In this document: piece after piece, positions 43,461-51,595 of the stretch | Position numbering within the stretch: position 1 is the stretch's first letter | How the letters are laid out: every line of letters starts with the position of its first letter | DNA from: DASXAQ01 sp036406615 | Lineage (GTDB): Bacteria; Actinomycetota; UBA4738 | DNA: 64,000 nt | Assembly (NCBI GenBank): GCA_036406615.1 | Contig: DASXAQ010000127.1 | Location: forward strand, 1-64,000 | Direction: 5' to 3' | Made by a program: the position numbers and the translations under genes | The notes under the pieces: generated by a model | Database searches by the model: none | What the model was told of the DNA's origin: nothing | What the model saw: only the letters and a program-made list of their open reading frames with translations

Positions 43461-45033
43461 GGCCCCGGAGGTGCTCTTCGACCTCCTCGGCTTCGGAGGC
43501 GTCGAAGCCGACGGGGGAATCCTCGGCGCCGCTCGCCGGCCCGAGGCCGGGGACCGCCGCCGCCGTGGCCGCCGCGGCCTCCCCGACGACGGCACGAAGC
43601 ACCGTGCCGGTATGGCGGCCCGACGCCGGGACGCCGGCGGCGGCCAGGATCGTCGGCGCCAGGTCCACCAGCCGCGCGGTGTCGGGGAACCCGTCCGTGT
43701 CGACCGCCGGACCGGCGGCGACCAGGACGCCGTCCATGCGATGGTCGCCGGAGACCCAGTCGGCCCGCTCCACCGCGGATCGGGCGTGCGTCAGGCTGTA
43801 CAGCGGCGACGGCTCGAGCAACAGGTCGGGCCCGTCGTCCGCGAACCGCCCCTTGAAGACCTCCTCGCGACGCCACACGCGCGCGATCGGATGCTGGCCG
43901 GTGCGCGGGTCCACGAACTCGGCCAGCCGTTCGGCCAGCTCGTCGCGCACCCGGTCGGCATCGGCGGGAGCCACGATGCCGTCGTGGTCGCGTCCGGCCA
44001 CGTTGACGTTCACGCCCTCCCCCGTCGATCGGATCGACGTGTACGCCCGCGTCTTCGCCCAGTTGACCGGCTGCGGCAGCGACACCTTTCCGTGCAGGCC
44101 GAGCCGGTCGTAGATCTTGCGGGCGGCCTGCCGCATCGGCCCCCACTGCATCGGCCCGAAGATCGCGTTCGAGGCGGAGAACTCCAGGTAGCCGAGGCGC
44201 TCGAGCAGGCGGTCCATGTTCACCGCACCGGTGCACGACTGCATCCCGTGGTCGCTCATGAACAGCACCACGTCCTCGGGTCCGGTTCGCTCCACCAGCC
44301 GCCCGAGCCCCTCGTCGAGCAGCCGGTAGACGTCCTCGATCTTCGCGGCCAGCGGCTCCTTCGAACGCCGGAGGTAGTCCGGGTGATCGCTCGAGATGTA
44401 CTGGGACAGGCAGTGCTGCATGCGGTCCGTGGCCACGAACACCGCGCACGCGACACGCCAGTCCGACTCGTCGAGCAGGAACTCCGTCGCCCGCTGGCGA
44501 GCCCTGGTCAGCTCGACGGCCTCGTCCAGGAAGGGTTCGGGCCGACCGCGAAACGTCGTCCAGGACATGCCGTTGATCGGGAACGGCGCGCCCGCCCGCT
44601 CCAGGTCGCCCGCCAGCGAGTCGGGGTGCGTGAACGGCCGGCCCTTGGGCAGCACGCCGCCGGCCACCAGACGTCCGGAGATCGCCGGCGGGGGCGCGGT
44701 CAGCGGCACGTTGACCATCACGGTCTCGGCGCCGGCCGCGGTGAGGTCGTCCAGGAACGTCCGCTCCTTCATCGAGCGGTAGGTGACCGGGAACTGCCGC
44801 CGCGTGCCGCGGCGGATCTCCAGGATGTCGTAGACCCCGTGGTCGGCCGGATCGACACCCGTCAGGAACGAGGGCCACGCTGCCCAGGAATGGGTGGGGA
44901 TGGTCGACTTGAGGACGGCGCGCCCGCCGCGGCCGATCAGGGAAGCCAGGTTCGGCAGCGATCCCCGCTCGAGCATCGGGTCGAGGATGCGCCAGTCGGC
45001 CCCGTCCCACCCGACGATCAGTGCTCGTGACAT
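43444..45033 (-). CDS. Alkaline-phosphatase superfamily protein (type I phosphodiesterase/nucleotide pyrophosphatase-like)
   Basis: 529 residues. The metal-binding core appears in order: ALIVGWDGADWRIL (first Asp), IPTHSWAAWPSFLTG (nucleophile Thr/Ser region), HGVYDILE, VLFMSDHGMQSCTG (Asp-His) and SGDHRMDGVLVAAGP (His). No signal peptide or membrane segment is visible. The substrate is unknown; members cleave phosphodiesters, pyrophosphates or phosphonates and some modify surface glycans. It overlaps the flippase gene, so a lipid-linked sugar or phosphoglycan is the natural guess. Confidence 0.87.
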   Translation of the reverse strand: MSRALIVGWDGADWRILDPMLERGSLPNLASLIGRGGRAVLKSTIPTHSWAAWPSFLTGVDPADHGVYDILEIRRGTRRQFPVTYRSMKERTFLDDLTAAGAETVMVNVPLTAPPPAISGRLVAGGVLPKGRPFTHPDSLAGDLERAGAPFPINGMSWTTFRGRPEPFLDEAVELTRARQRATEFLLDESDWRVACAVFVATDRMQHCLSQYISSDHPDYLRRSKEPLAAKIEDVYRLLDEGLGRLVERTGPEDVVLFMSDHGMQSCTGAVNMDRLLERLGYLEFSASNAIFGPMQWGPMRQAARKIYDRLGLHGKVSLPQPVNWAKTRAYTSIRSTGEGVNVNVAGRDHDGIVAPADADRVRDELAERLAEFVDPRTGQHPIARVWRREEVFKGRFADDGPDLLLEPSPLYSLTHARSAVERADWVSGDHRMDGVLVAAGPAVDTDGFPDTARLVDLAPTILAAAGVPASGRHTGTVLRAVVGEAAAATAAAVPGLGPASGAEDSPVGFDASEAEEVEEHLRGLGYIE

Positions 45034-45155
45034 GCGGTTTCCCCAGTCCAGCGGCCTCGGATTCGGCTAAGTCTACGGTCCGCCGTGAGGCCGCCCAAGC
45101 GGACGCCGTTGCCTTTGCGTGGAGAACCCGGTACCGGCCGCGGCCCGGCACCTGG

Positions 45156-45184
45156 TTGACGTTCGCCGGCCGGGCATATATCGT
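45156..45184 (+). promoter_or_regulatory. Promoter of the padR-ino1 operon
   Basis: TTGACG at 45156-45161, a 17-bp spacer and TATCGT at 45179-45184. The -10 box lies inside the first palindromic operator, so bound repressor would block RNA polymerase. Confidence 0.55.
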
Positions 45185-45194
45185 CCCGATATAT
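45176..45194. promoter_or_regulatory. PadR operator candidate 1
   Basis: Perfect 8-bp inverted arms ATATATCG and CGATATAT around a 3-bp spacer. The AT-rich block stands out sharply from the high-GC surroundings. Confidence 0.65.
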
Positions 45195-45197
45195 AGA

Positions 45198-45211
45198 TTC
45201 GATATATCGAA
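45198..45211. promoter_or_regulatory. PadR operator candidate 2
   Basis: A 14-bp perfect palindrome, TTCGATATATCGAA, three bases after operator 1 and sharing its CGATATAT core. The two sites span the likely transcription start. Confidence 0.6.
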
Positions 45212-45246
45212 CCGATACCCGGACGACGGGAAGGATACACGACCGA

Positions 45247-45852
45247 ATGCTCGAGCTGGCGATCCTGGGGCTCCTCAAGGAGCGATCCATGCACGGCTAC
45301 CAGCTGAAGAAGCGCCTGGCCGAGACCCTCGGCAGCTTCTGGCAGGTGTCGTACGGGTCGCTGTACCCGGCGCTGCGCCGCCTGCAGCGCGAGGGCGCGG
45401 TCGAGATGATCTTCCCGAAGGAGGACGTCGGCCGGCGCAAGAACGTCTACCGGATCACCGAGCAGGGCGAGGCGCTGTTCCGCGACCTGCTCGACTCCGC
45501 CGGCGAGGACGCGGCCGCCGACAACGGCTTCTCCGTGCGGTTCGCCTTCTTCAAGTACCTCAAGCCCGAGACGCGCATCCGTCTGCTGGAGCGCCGGCGC
45601 GCGTTCCTGCAGCGCCGGTCGTCGGACCTGGAGCGGTCGCTCGCGAGCTACCGCGAGCGCGTCGACGGGTACACGATCTCGCTGATGAACCACCAGCTCG
45701 CAGCCACGGAGAACGACATCCGCTGGCTGGACGAGCTCATCCGGACCGAGGAGCGCCAGGCGGCGCCCGCGCCGCGCCGGCGCCGGACCCGGATCGCACG
45801 AAGCGTCACCGAACCACTGACCGATCCACTGTCGGAGAAGGAGCGGGCATGA
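45247..45852 (+). CDS. PadR-family transcriptional regulator
   Basis: 201 residues. The N-terminal winged helix LAILGLLKERSMHGYQLKKRL, WQVSYGSLYPALRRLQREG and KNVYRITEQGEALF is the PadR signature. A C-terminal helical dimerisation region and a basic tail (APRRRRTRIARS) follow. It probably represses its own operon through the two palindromes upstream. The stop overlaps the ino1 ATG (ATGA). A PadR gene beside ino1 is also found in mycobacteria, which supports control of inositol synthesis; the ligand is unknown. Confidence 0.93.
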   Translation: MLELAILGLLKERSMHGYQLKKRLAETLGSFWQVSYGSLYPALRRLQREGAVEMIFPKEDVGRRKNVYRITEQGEALFRDLLDSAGEDAAADNGFSVRFAFFKYLKPETRIRLLERRRAFLQRRSSDLERSLASYRERVDGYTISLMNHQLAATENDIRWLDELIRTEERQAAPAPRRRRTRIARSVTEPLTDPLSEKERA

Positions 45853-46994
45853 TGTCGAGCAACACGATCAGGCTTGCCATCGTGGGCGTGGGCAACTGCG
45901 CGTCCGCGCTGGTGCAGGGCCTCGAGTTCTACCGGGATGCCGACCCGGCCGAGCGGGTTCCCGGCCTGATGCACGTCAAGCTCGGCCCGTATCACGTCTC
46001 GGACGTGCAGGTCGTGGCCGCGTTCGACGTCGACGGCAAGAAGGTCGGCCGCGACGTCTCCGAGGCCATCGTCGCCGAGCCGAACAACACGATCCGCTTC
46101 GCCGACGTGCCGCCGACCGGCGTCACGGTGCAGCGCGGGCCGACCCTGGACGGACTCGGCGAGTACTACCGCGAGGAGATCGTGGAATCCTCCGAGCCCG
46201 TCGTGGACGTCGCCCAGGCGCTTCGCGAGGCCCGCGTCGACGTCGTCGTGAACTACCTGCCGGTCGGGAGCGAACAGGCGGCGCACCATTACGCACAGGC
46301 CGCCATCGACGCCGGAGCCGGGTTCGTCAACTGCATGCCGGTGTTCATCGCCTCCAGGCAGGAATGGGCGCGCAAGTTCGTCGACGCCGGCCTGCCGATC
46401 GTGGGCGACGACATCAAGAGCCAGGTTGGCGCGACCATCGTGCATCGCGTGCTCGCCAAACTGTTCGAGGACCGCGGGGTGAAGCTGGACCACACGTCGC
46501 AGCTGAACTTCGGCGGGAACATGGACTTCATGAACATGCTCGAGCGCCAGCGGCTCACGTCGAAGAAGATCTCGAAGACGCAGTCGGTCACCAGCCAGCT
46601 GCGCGAGGGCATCGAGAAGTCGGACATCCACATCGGGCCGTCGGACCACGTGCCCTGGCTGAAGGACCGCAAGTGGGCCCACATCCGGCTGGAGGGCACG
46701 GAGTTCGGCAACGTGCCGATGAGCGTGGAGCTGAAGCTCGAGGTGTGGGACTCGCCGAACTCGGCCGGCATCGTCATCGACGCCGTTCGCGCCTGCAAGC
46801 TGGCGAAGGACCGCGGGGTGTCCGGCCCGCTGATCGGTCCGAGCGCGTACATGATGAAGTCGCCGCCGGTCCAGTTCTCCGACGACGCGGCGCGCGAGAT
46901 GGTCGAGGAGTTCGTCCTGGGGAACGGGGCGTCGAAGGCGGCGGACTGGTCCGCATTCTTCGATACGCAGGCCCCGGCCGAGTCCGCCAGGTAG
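45849..46994 (+). CDS. ino1: Inositol-3-phosphate synthase
   Basis: 381 residues. It converts glucose-6-phosphate to 1L-myo-inositol-1-phosphate with NAD+, feeding phosphatidylinositol and mycothiol synthesis in Actinobacteria. The NAD loop is RLAIVGVGNCASALVQGLEF; VVNYLPVGSEQAAHHYAQAA, GDDIKSQVGATIVHR, QLNFGGNMDFMNM and SKKISKTQSVTSQL (catalytic lysines) follow. It starts ATGATG overlapping the padR stop. Its TAG stop at 46992-46994 is followed, in the same frame and without a normal start codon, by an MFS transporter. Confidence 0.96.
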   Translation: MMSSNTIRLAIVGVGNCASALVQGLEFYRDADPAERVPGLMHVKLGPYHVSDVQVVAAFDVDGKKVGRDVSEAIVAEPNNTIRFADVPPTGVTVQRGPTLDGLGEYYREEIVESSEPVVDVAQALREARVDVVVNYLPVGSEQAAHHYAQAAIDAGAGFVNCMPVFIASRQEWARKFVDAGLPIVGDDIKSQVGATIVHRVLAKLFEDRGVKLDHTSQLNFGGNMDFMNMLERQRLTSKKISKTQSVTSQLREGIEKSDIHIGPSDHVPWLKDRKWAHIRLEGTEFGNVPMSVELKLEVWDSPNSAGIVIDAVRACKLAKDRGVSGPLIGPSAYMMKSPPVQFSDDAAREMVEEFVLGNGASKAADWSAFFDTQAPAESAR

Positions 46995-47000
46995 GCCCCG

Positions 47001-48479
47001 ACGTCAGAGGGGACGCTCGGGCGGGCTCGAGCCGCCCTTCGGTCCCGGGACTTCGGCTTCCTGCTGGGCGGCCGCCTCGTCTCCCAGTGCGCCGACGGCG
47101 TCTTCCAGGCGTTCCTGATCGACCGCCTGGTCTTCCTGGCGCCGGACAACCAGGGCACGGCGATCGGGATCGCGGCCGCGAGCGCCCTGCTCGTCATCCC
47201 CTACTCCGTCGTCGGGCCGCTGGCCGGCGTGTTCATCGACCGGTGGTCGCGGCGGCGGATCCTGCAGTGGACGCCCGTCGTGCGCGCCGCGATGGCCGTC
47301 GTGACGCTGCTGGCCGGTCACGCGAGCGCGGCGCTGTACGGCCCCGCGATCGTCATCGTGTCCCTCAACCGCTTCTACCTGACGACGGCCTCCGCGGTGA
47401 TGCCGGCCGTCGTCCCCGACGAGGACCTGCTGGTCGCCAACTCCATGGCCGCGGCGACGGGGACGCTCGTCACCTTCCTCGGGCTGCTCGCGGCGACCCA
47501 GGCCGCGCACGCCCTGGGCACGGGCGGGCTGCTCGCCCTGTCGGCCGCGGGATGGCTGCTGTCCGTGTGGCCGATCACGGCCATCCGCGATCCGCTGGCC
47601 ACCTCGATCCCGCGGGCGCCCGCCGGCGAGGAGCTTCGCCGCGTCGTCCCGGACACGGTGGACGGCGCACGCCGGCTGGGCGCGACCCCGCCGGCGGTCG
47701 GCGGCGTGGCCACCATGACTCTCGACCAGCTGCTGTTCGGCGTCGTCACGGCGCTGTCGATCGTCGTGTTCAAGCGCGAGTTCAGCGGCGGCATCGCGTC
47801 GTACGGGCGGATCATCGGCGCTGGCGGCCTCGGGGTGCTCATCGGGACGGTCACCGTCGGTGCGTTCGAACCGCGATGGACCCGGCCGCGGATCGTGGCG
47901 TTGGCCTTCGCGCTCGGCGGCGTGGTGTGCCTGGCCGCGTCGGCCTCGATCACCGCCCCGAGCGTGCTCTTCGTGTCGCTCACCATCGGGCTGATCTACC
48001 CGTGGAAGAAGGTGCCCGTGGACACGATCGTGCAGGAGGCGATCCCGGACCGCTACCGCGGGCGCGCGTTCGCGCTGTACGACCTGGGGTTCGCGCTGGC
48101 GCGCGTGGTGGGCGCCGTGATCCTGGCGGCCGTCGTGGACCACGCCTCGGCGTCGCTGATCCTGGCGGTCGTGGGCGCCGTCTCGCTGGTGTGGACGCCC
48201 GTGCTTCCGTGGTGGTCGCGGCGGCCGGCCCGGGTCGGCCTGCGATTCTACGCGGGCGCCCGCGGGCAGGAGGTGCCGCGTGAGATCGTCGTGGGCGGCC
48301 GCGCCGAGCCCGTCAGCGTCATGGGCTCGTGGGACGAGGAGCGCTCGGGCGTGCGGGTTCGCCGGTTCCGGCTGCGAACGCGCGACGCGATCGTCGACGT
48401 GGTGGGTTCGGGCGACGGCCCGTGGACGGTGGAGCACGAACGCTGGGACGCGCGCGCGACCGAAGGGGAGACGACATGA
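47001..48479 (+). CDS. MFS transporter with C-terminal beta-rich extension; non-canonical start
   Basis: About 492 residues if begun at ACG 47001. Coding similarity starts before any usual start: RSRDFGFLLGGRLVSQCADG (first membrane helix) and GPLAGVFIDRWSRRRILQW (MFS loop 2-3). Yet between the ino1 TAG and GTG 47229 there is no in-frame ATG, GTG or TTG. ACG at 47001 would be one T-to-C change from ATG, giving an MSEGT-type N-terminus, and AGGTAGG lies 5 nt upstream. After the 12-helix permease, about 75 residues (~415-492) form a separate soluble domain (PREIVVGGRAEPVSVMGSWD, VRRFRLRTRDAIVDVVG). Substrate unknown. The stop overlaps the TMEM175 gene (ATGA). Confidence 0.82.
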   Translation, partial: TSEGTLGRARAALRSRDFGFLLGGRLVSQCADGVFQAFLIDRLVFLAPDNQGTAIGIAAASALLVIPYSVVGPLAGVFIDRWSRRRILQWTPVVRAAMAVVTLLAGHASAALYGPAIVIVSLNRFYLTTASAVMPAVVPDEDLLVANSMAAATGTLVTFLGLLAATQAAHALGTGGLLALSAAGWLLSVWPITAIRDPLATSIPRAPAGEELRRVVPDTVDGARRLGATPPAVGGVATMTLDQLLFGVVTALSIVVFKREFSGGIASYGRIIGAGGLGVLIGTVTVGAFEPRWTRPRIVALAFALGGVVCLAASASITAPSVLFVSLTIGLIYPWKKVPVDTIVQEAIPDRYRGRAFALYDLGFALARVVGAVILAAVVDHASASLILAVVGAVSLVWTPVLPWWSRRPARVGLRFYAGARGQEVPREIVVGGRAEPVSVMGSWDEERSGVRVRRFRLRTRDAIVDVVGSGDGPWTVEHERWDARATEGETT

Positions 48480-49132
48480 GGCGAGGCCGCGGGATGATCG
48501 AGGACGAGAAGGCGCTCGACCGCATCGTGTTCTTCAGCGACGCGATCTTCGCCATCGCCATGACGCTGCTGGTCCTGGATCTGCGGGTGCCGATCCTGCC
48601 GTCCGGGCTTACTGACGCGGAACGCACCCACCAGCTCTCCTCCGCCCTGGAGCGCCTGGCGCCGTCCATGTTCAGCTTCGCCCTGAGCTTCTTCGTGATC
48701 GGGCTGCTGTGGATGACACACCACCGCAAGTTCCGGCTGATCCGGCGCTACGACGACGGGCTGATCTGGCTCAACCTGGCGTTCCTGTTCTGCATCGCGT
48801 TCCTGCCGTTCCCGACGGCGGTCCTCGGCCGCGACGGCGGGCTGGTCGGGACGGTCCTCTACGCCATCAGCATCACCGTGACCGGCGTGTTCTCCGCGCT
48901 GATCACGGTGTCCGCGTACCGGCGGCACCGCCTGATCGACGAGGACATCGACGCCGCGTCGATCCGGCACTGGATGCGACGCACCGCGGTGGTGCCGGTC
49001 GTGTTCGCCATCAGCATCCCCATCGCCTTCGCCTCCCCCGAGGCCGCGCGGTGGACGTGGGCGCTGGCGTTCGTCCTCAGCTCATCGCTCGAGTTCACCC
49101 GCCGTCGCGCGGGCATGCAGGCCGAAGGATAA
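48476..49132 (+). CDS. TMEM175-family (DUF1211) potassium channel-like protein
   Basis: 218 residues with six hydrophobic segments in a single repeat, the bacterial form. The hallmark filter helix is RIVFFSDAIFAIAMTLLVLDL (RxxxFSDAxFAIA). Bacterial members form tetrameric, weakly K+-selective channels. The ATG overlaps the MFS stop, making it the last gene of the padR-ino1-MFS chain. Why a cation channel is coupled to inositol synthesis is unclear. Confidence 0.9.
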   Translation: MRRGRGMIEDEKALDRIVFFSDAIFAIAMTLLVLDLRVPILPSGLTDAERTHQLSSALERLAPSMFSFALSFFVIGLLWMTHHRKFRLIRRYDDGLIWLNLAFLFCIAFLPFPTAVLGRDGGLVGTVLYAISITVTGVFSALITVSAYRRHRLIDEDIDAASIRHWMRRTAVVPVVFAISIPIAFASPEAARWTWALAFVLSSSLEFTRRRAGMQAEG

Positions 49133-49162
49133 GCGGGACACCGAGGACGTCGCCGCCGGCGA

Positions 49163-49648
49163 TCAGACCGGACCGAATCGCGCGGCCGGCCAGTATCGAA
49201 ACGCGACCACCCCACGAACGCACGCCCGCGGCACGGCGCCGAAGGAGCGGCTGTCGGTGCTGGCCTCCGCCCGGTCCCCGACCAGCCACAGCTCGTCCGG
49301 CCCGAGCGTTCGACCCTCCACAACGTCCCCCGGCAGGCCGGCGACGCGTTTGACGAGCTCGAAGCCCGGGCGATCCGGGTGCTCGGCGACCACGATGGAC
49401 CCGAGGCCGACGCGCGCGGCGCCGAGGACGACCAGCCAGTCTCCGGGCTCCAACGCCGGGGCCATGCTGCCACCCTCGACGGCCAGTCGGAACGCGTCGG
49501 CGCGACGCAATGCGGCCATGGCGACGGCGGCGATGCCTGCCGCCGCCACCGCGGCGCGCGCCGGCGCCGACCCGCGCCGCCGCCTCGCCGCGCGGGGCCG
49601 GCGTCGAATCCCTGCGTTTCGGGCGCCGTGATAGGTTTGGGAACGCAT
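49163..49648 (-). CDS. S26 signal-peptidase-like protease, probable Ni-SOD maturation peptidase
   Basis: 161 residues from ATG 49648. A basic head and a hydrophobic segment (RAAVAAAGIAAVAMAAL) precede the S26 core: AVEGGSMAPALEPGDWLVV (catalytic Ser), FELVKRVAGLPGDVVEG (catalytic Lys), then ELWLVGDRAEASTDSRSFG. Proteins of this type next to sodN remove the N-terminal propeptide of nickel superoxide dismutase. It is divergent from sodN across about 41 bp. A start at 49687 would run into the sodN start region and is rejected. Confidence 0.87.
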   Translation of the reverse strand: MRSQTYHGARNAGIRRRPRAARRRRGSAPARAAVAAAGIAAVAMAALRRADAFRLAVEGGSMAPALEPGDWLVVLGAARVGLGSIVVAEHPDRPGFELVKRVAGLPGDVVEGRTLGPDELWLVGDRAEASTDSRSFGAVPRACVRGVVAFRYWPAARFGPV

Positions 49649-49689
49649 CCCGATTTCCGCCGTTGCCACGGTGTCGAAAGGAGGCACGA

Positions 49690-50118
49690 ATGCTAGCGAA
49701 CAAGCTGGCCGACCTGCTCAAGCCATCACGCGTCGCGCACGCGCACTGCGATCTGCCGTGCGGCATCTACGATCCCGCGCAGGCGCGGATCGAGGCGGAG
49801 TCCGTCAAGGCGGTGCAGACGCGCTACCAGGATCCCGAGAGCTTCAAGTCCAAGGGCGAGACGGTTGAGGACTACAAGGCACGCTGCCTCGTGATCAAGG
49901 AGGAGCGCGCCAACATGGTCAAGGAGCACCTCTGGGTGCTGTGGACCGACTACTTCAAGCCCGAGCACCTCGAGAAGTACCCACAGCTGCACGAGCTCTT
50001 CTGGAGCGCGACGAAGGAGGCCGGCGCCGCCAAGAAGGCGCAGGACCCGGCGCAGGGCCAGAAGCTCCTGGACGCCATCGCGGAGATCGACAAGATCTTC
50101 TGGGAGACCAAGAAGTAG
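49690..50118 (+). CDS. sodN: Nickel superoxide dismutase precursor
   Basis: 142 residues. It dismutates superoxide in the cytoplasm with a Ni centre. The nickel hook HCDLPCGIYDPAQARIEAES begins at His19, preceded by an 18-residue propeptide (MLANKLADLLKPSRVAHA) that must be cleaved so that His19 becomes the N-terminal ligand; the Cys ligands are Cys20 and Cys24. The remaining helices match the four-helix bundle. AAAGGAGG lies 5 nt before the ATG, the best ribosome-binding site in the window, suggesting high expression. The probable processing protease is the divergent neighbour. Confidence 0.96.
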   Translation: MLANKLADLLKPSRVAHAHCDLPCGIYDPAQARIEAESVKAVQTRYQDPESFKSKGETVEDYKARCLVIKEERANMVKEHLWVLWTDYFKPEHLEKYPQLHELFWSATKEAGAAKKAQDPAQGQKLLDAIAEIDKIFWETKK

Positions 50119-50121
50119 CGT

Positions 50122-51528
50122 TCAGCCCGCGGCGTCCGCGTCCTTCCGCCCGCGCCACCACTCGTCGAGCGCGCGAAGCGCGTCCGCCTCGTCCATGGGG
50201 CCGCGCTCCATGCGCAGCTCCAGAAGGAACGCGAGCGCGTCGCCCACGTCGCGGCCGGGACCGATGCTCAGGTGCTCCATGACCTGATTGCCGTCCAGCG
50301 CAGGGCGGATCGATTCGAGGTTCTCCTGTTCGGCCAGGCGCGCCAGTCGGAGCTCGAAGTCGTCCTGCAGCGCGGCCAGCGCCTTCGCCTTCGCCGCGTT
50401 CTGGGTGGTGCAGTCGGCGCGCACGAGCGCGTTCAGCCGGTCCAGGAGCGGCCCGGCGTCGCGGACGTAGCGCCGGAGCGCGGCGTCGCTCCACCCGTCC
50501 TTGTACGAATGGAAGCGCAGGTGCATCTCCACGAGCTTCGCCACGTCCTCGACCACCTCGCTCGGATAGCGAAGCTCCCGCAACCGTTCGCCCGCCATGC
50601 GGGCCCCCACCACCTCGTGGTGGTGGAACCGCACGCCCTCCTGCGTGAACGCGCGAGTCGCGGGCTTGCCGACGTCGTGCAACAGGGCCGCCAGGCGCAG
50701 GCGCAGGTCCGGTTCGCATCCCTCGACGACCGCCATGGTGTGCGCGAGCACGTCCTTGTGCCGATGGACGGGATCCTGCTCCAGCCGCAGCGCCGGCAGC
50801 TCCGGCAGGAACTGCTCCGCCAGACCCGTTTCCACCATGAGCGTCAGGCCCAGGGCCGGCCGCGGCGCGACCAGCGTCTTCGAGAGCTCCGCCTGGATCC
50901 GCTCGCGCGACACGATCTCCAGCCGTCCCGCCATCCGTCGCATCGCATCGACGACCCGCGGCGCCGGCGTCAGCTCCAGGGTGGCCGCGAACCGTGCGGC
51001 CCGCAGCATCCGCAGCGGGTCGTCGCCGAAGGCCACTTCGGGATCCAGCGGCGTGTCCAGCACCTTGGCCGCCAGGTGGCGCACCCCGCCGAACGGGTCC
51101 ACGAACGCCCGCCCCGGAACGCTCACCGCCATCGCGTTGACGGTGAAGTCGCGGCGCGACAGGTCGACCTCCAGCTCGGACGAGAACACGACCTCCGGGT
51201 GGCGGTCCCGCTCGGGGTACGCCTCCTGCCTGAACGTGGTGATCTCGATCGAACGTCCATCCTTCTTCGCGCCGATCGTGCCGAAGCGGATCCCGGTCAG
51301 GTACCGATGGTCGGCCCAGCCCTGCAGCAGCCGAAGGACCACCTCGGGCACCGCGTCGGTCGCAAAGTCCAGGTCGCCCGGCTCCACGCCCATGATCAGG
51401 TTGCGCACGCTGCCGCCGACCAGATACAGGACGTGTCCGGCCGCTTCGAGGCGTGCGCCCAGCTCGATGGCCAGCGGATCGACGTCGAGGAGGGCGCGCG
51501 CGGAGGCATCGTCGTCGCGCGAGGGCAT
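50122..51528 (-). CDS. CCA tRNA nucleotidyltransferase / poly(A) polymerase family protein
   Basis: 468 residues. The class II nucleotidyltransferase head has LYLVGGSVRNLIMGVEPGDLDFATDA (catalytic DxD in DLDF), RFGTIGAKKDGRSIEITTFR and RRDFTVNAMAV. RNA-binding helices DDPLRMLRAARFAATLELTP follow, and an HD domain sits in the middle to C-terminal part (HKDVLAHTMAVVEG, LRLAALLHDVGKPATR, RFHHHEVVGA). It is located and built like mycobacterial pcnA. Since tRNA-Thr here has an encoded CCA, repair of CCA ends is the likely job. Confidence 0.92.
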   Translation of the reverse strand: MPSRDDDASARALLDVDPLAIELGARLEAAGHVLYLVGGSVRNLIMGVEPGDLDFATDAVPEVVLRLLQGWADHRYLTGIRFGTIGAKKDGRSIEITTFRQEAYPERDRHPEVVFSSELEVDLSRRDFTVNAMAVSVPGRAFVDPFGGVRHLAAKVLDTPLDPEVAFGDDPLRMLRAARFAATLELTPAPRVVDAMRRMAGRLEIVSRERIQAELSKTLVAPRPALGLTLMVETGLAEQFLPELPALRLEQDPVHRHKDVLAHTMAVVEGCEPDLRLRLAALLHDVGKPATRAFTQEGVRFHHHEVVGARMAGERLRELRYPSEVVEDVAKLVEMHLRFHSYKDGWSDAALRRYVRDAGPLLDRLNALVRADCTTQNAAKAKALAALQDDFELRLARLAEQENLESIRPALDGNQVMEHLSIGPGRDVGDALAFLLELRMERGPMDEADALRALDEWWRGRKDADAAG

Positions 51529-51595
51529 GGCGTTCCCGAGGATACCCTCTGGGATACTGCGGCCGTGGCGGCCCTTCCCGGTTCGTGAGCGAACG

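Noticed and set aside
49649..49687. S26 protease starting at 49687
   Set aside because: The extra 13 residues run to within 2 bp of the sodN ATG and over its ribosome-binding site, and they are not part of the family's core. ATG 49648 is preferred.
51559..51588. GTG 51565, ideally spaced after GATACT, as the TauE/SafE start
   Set aside because: It is out of frame with the transporter and stops after seven codons (MAALPGS). It might be another leader ORF like that of sigM, but it does not overlap the transporter start.
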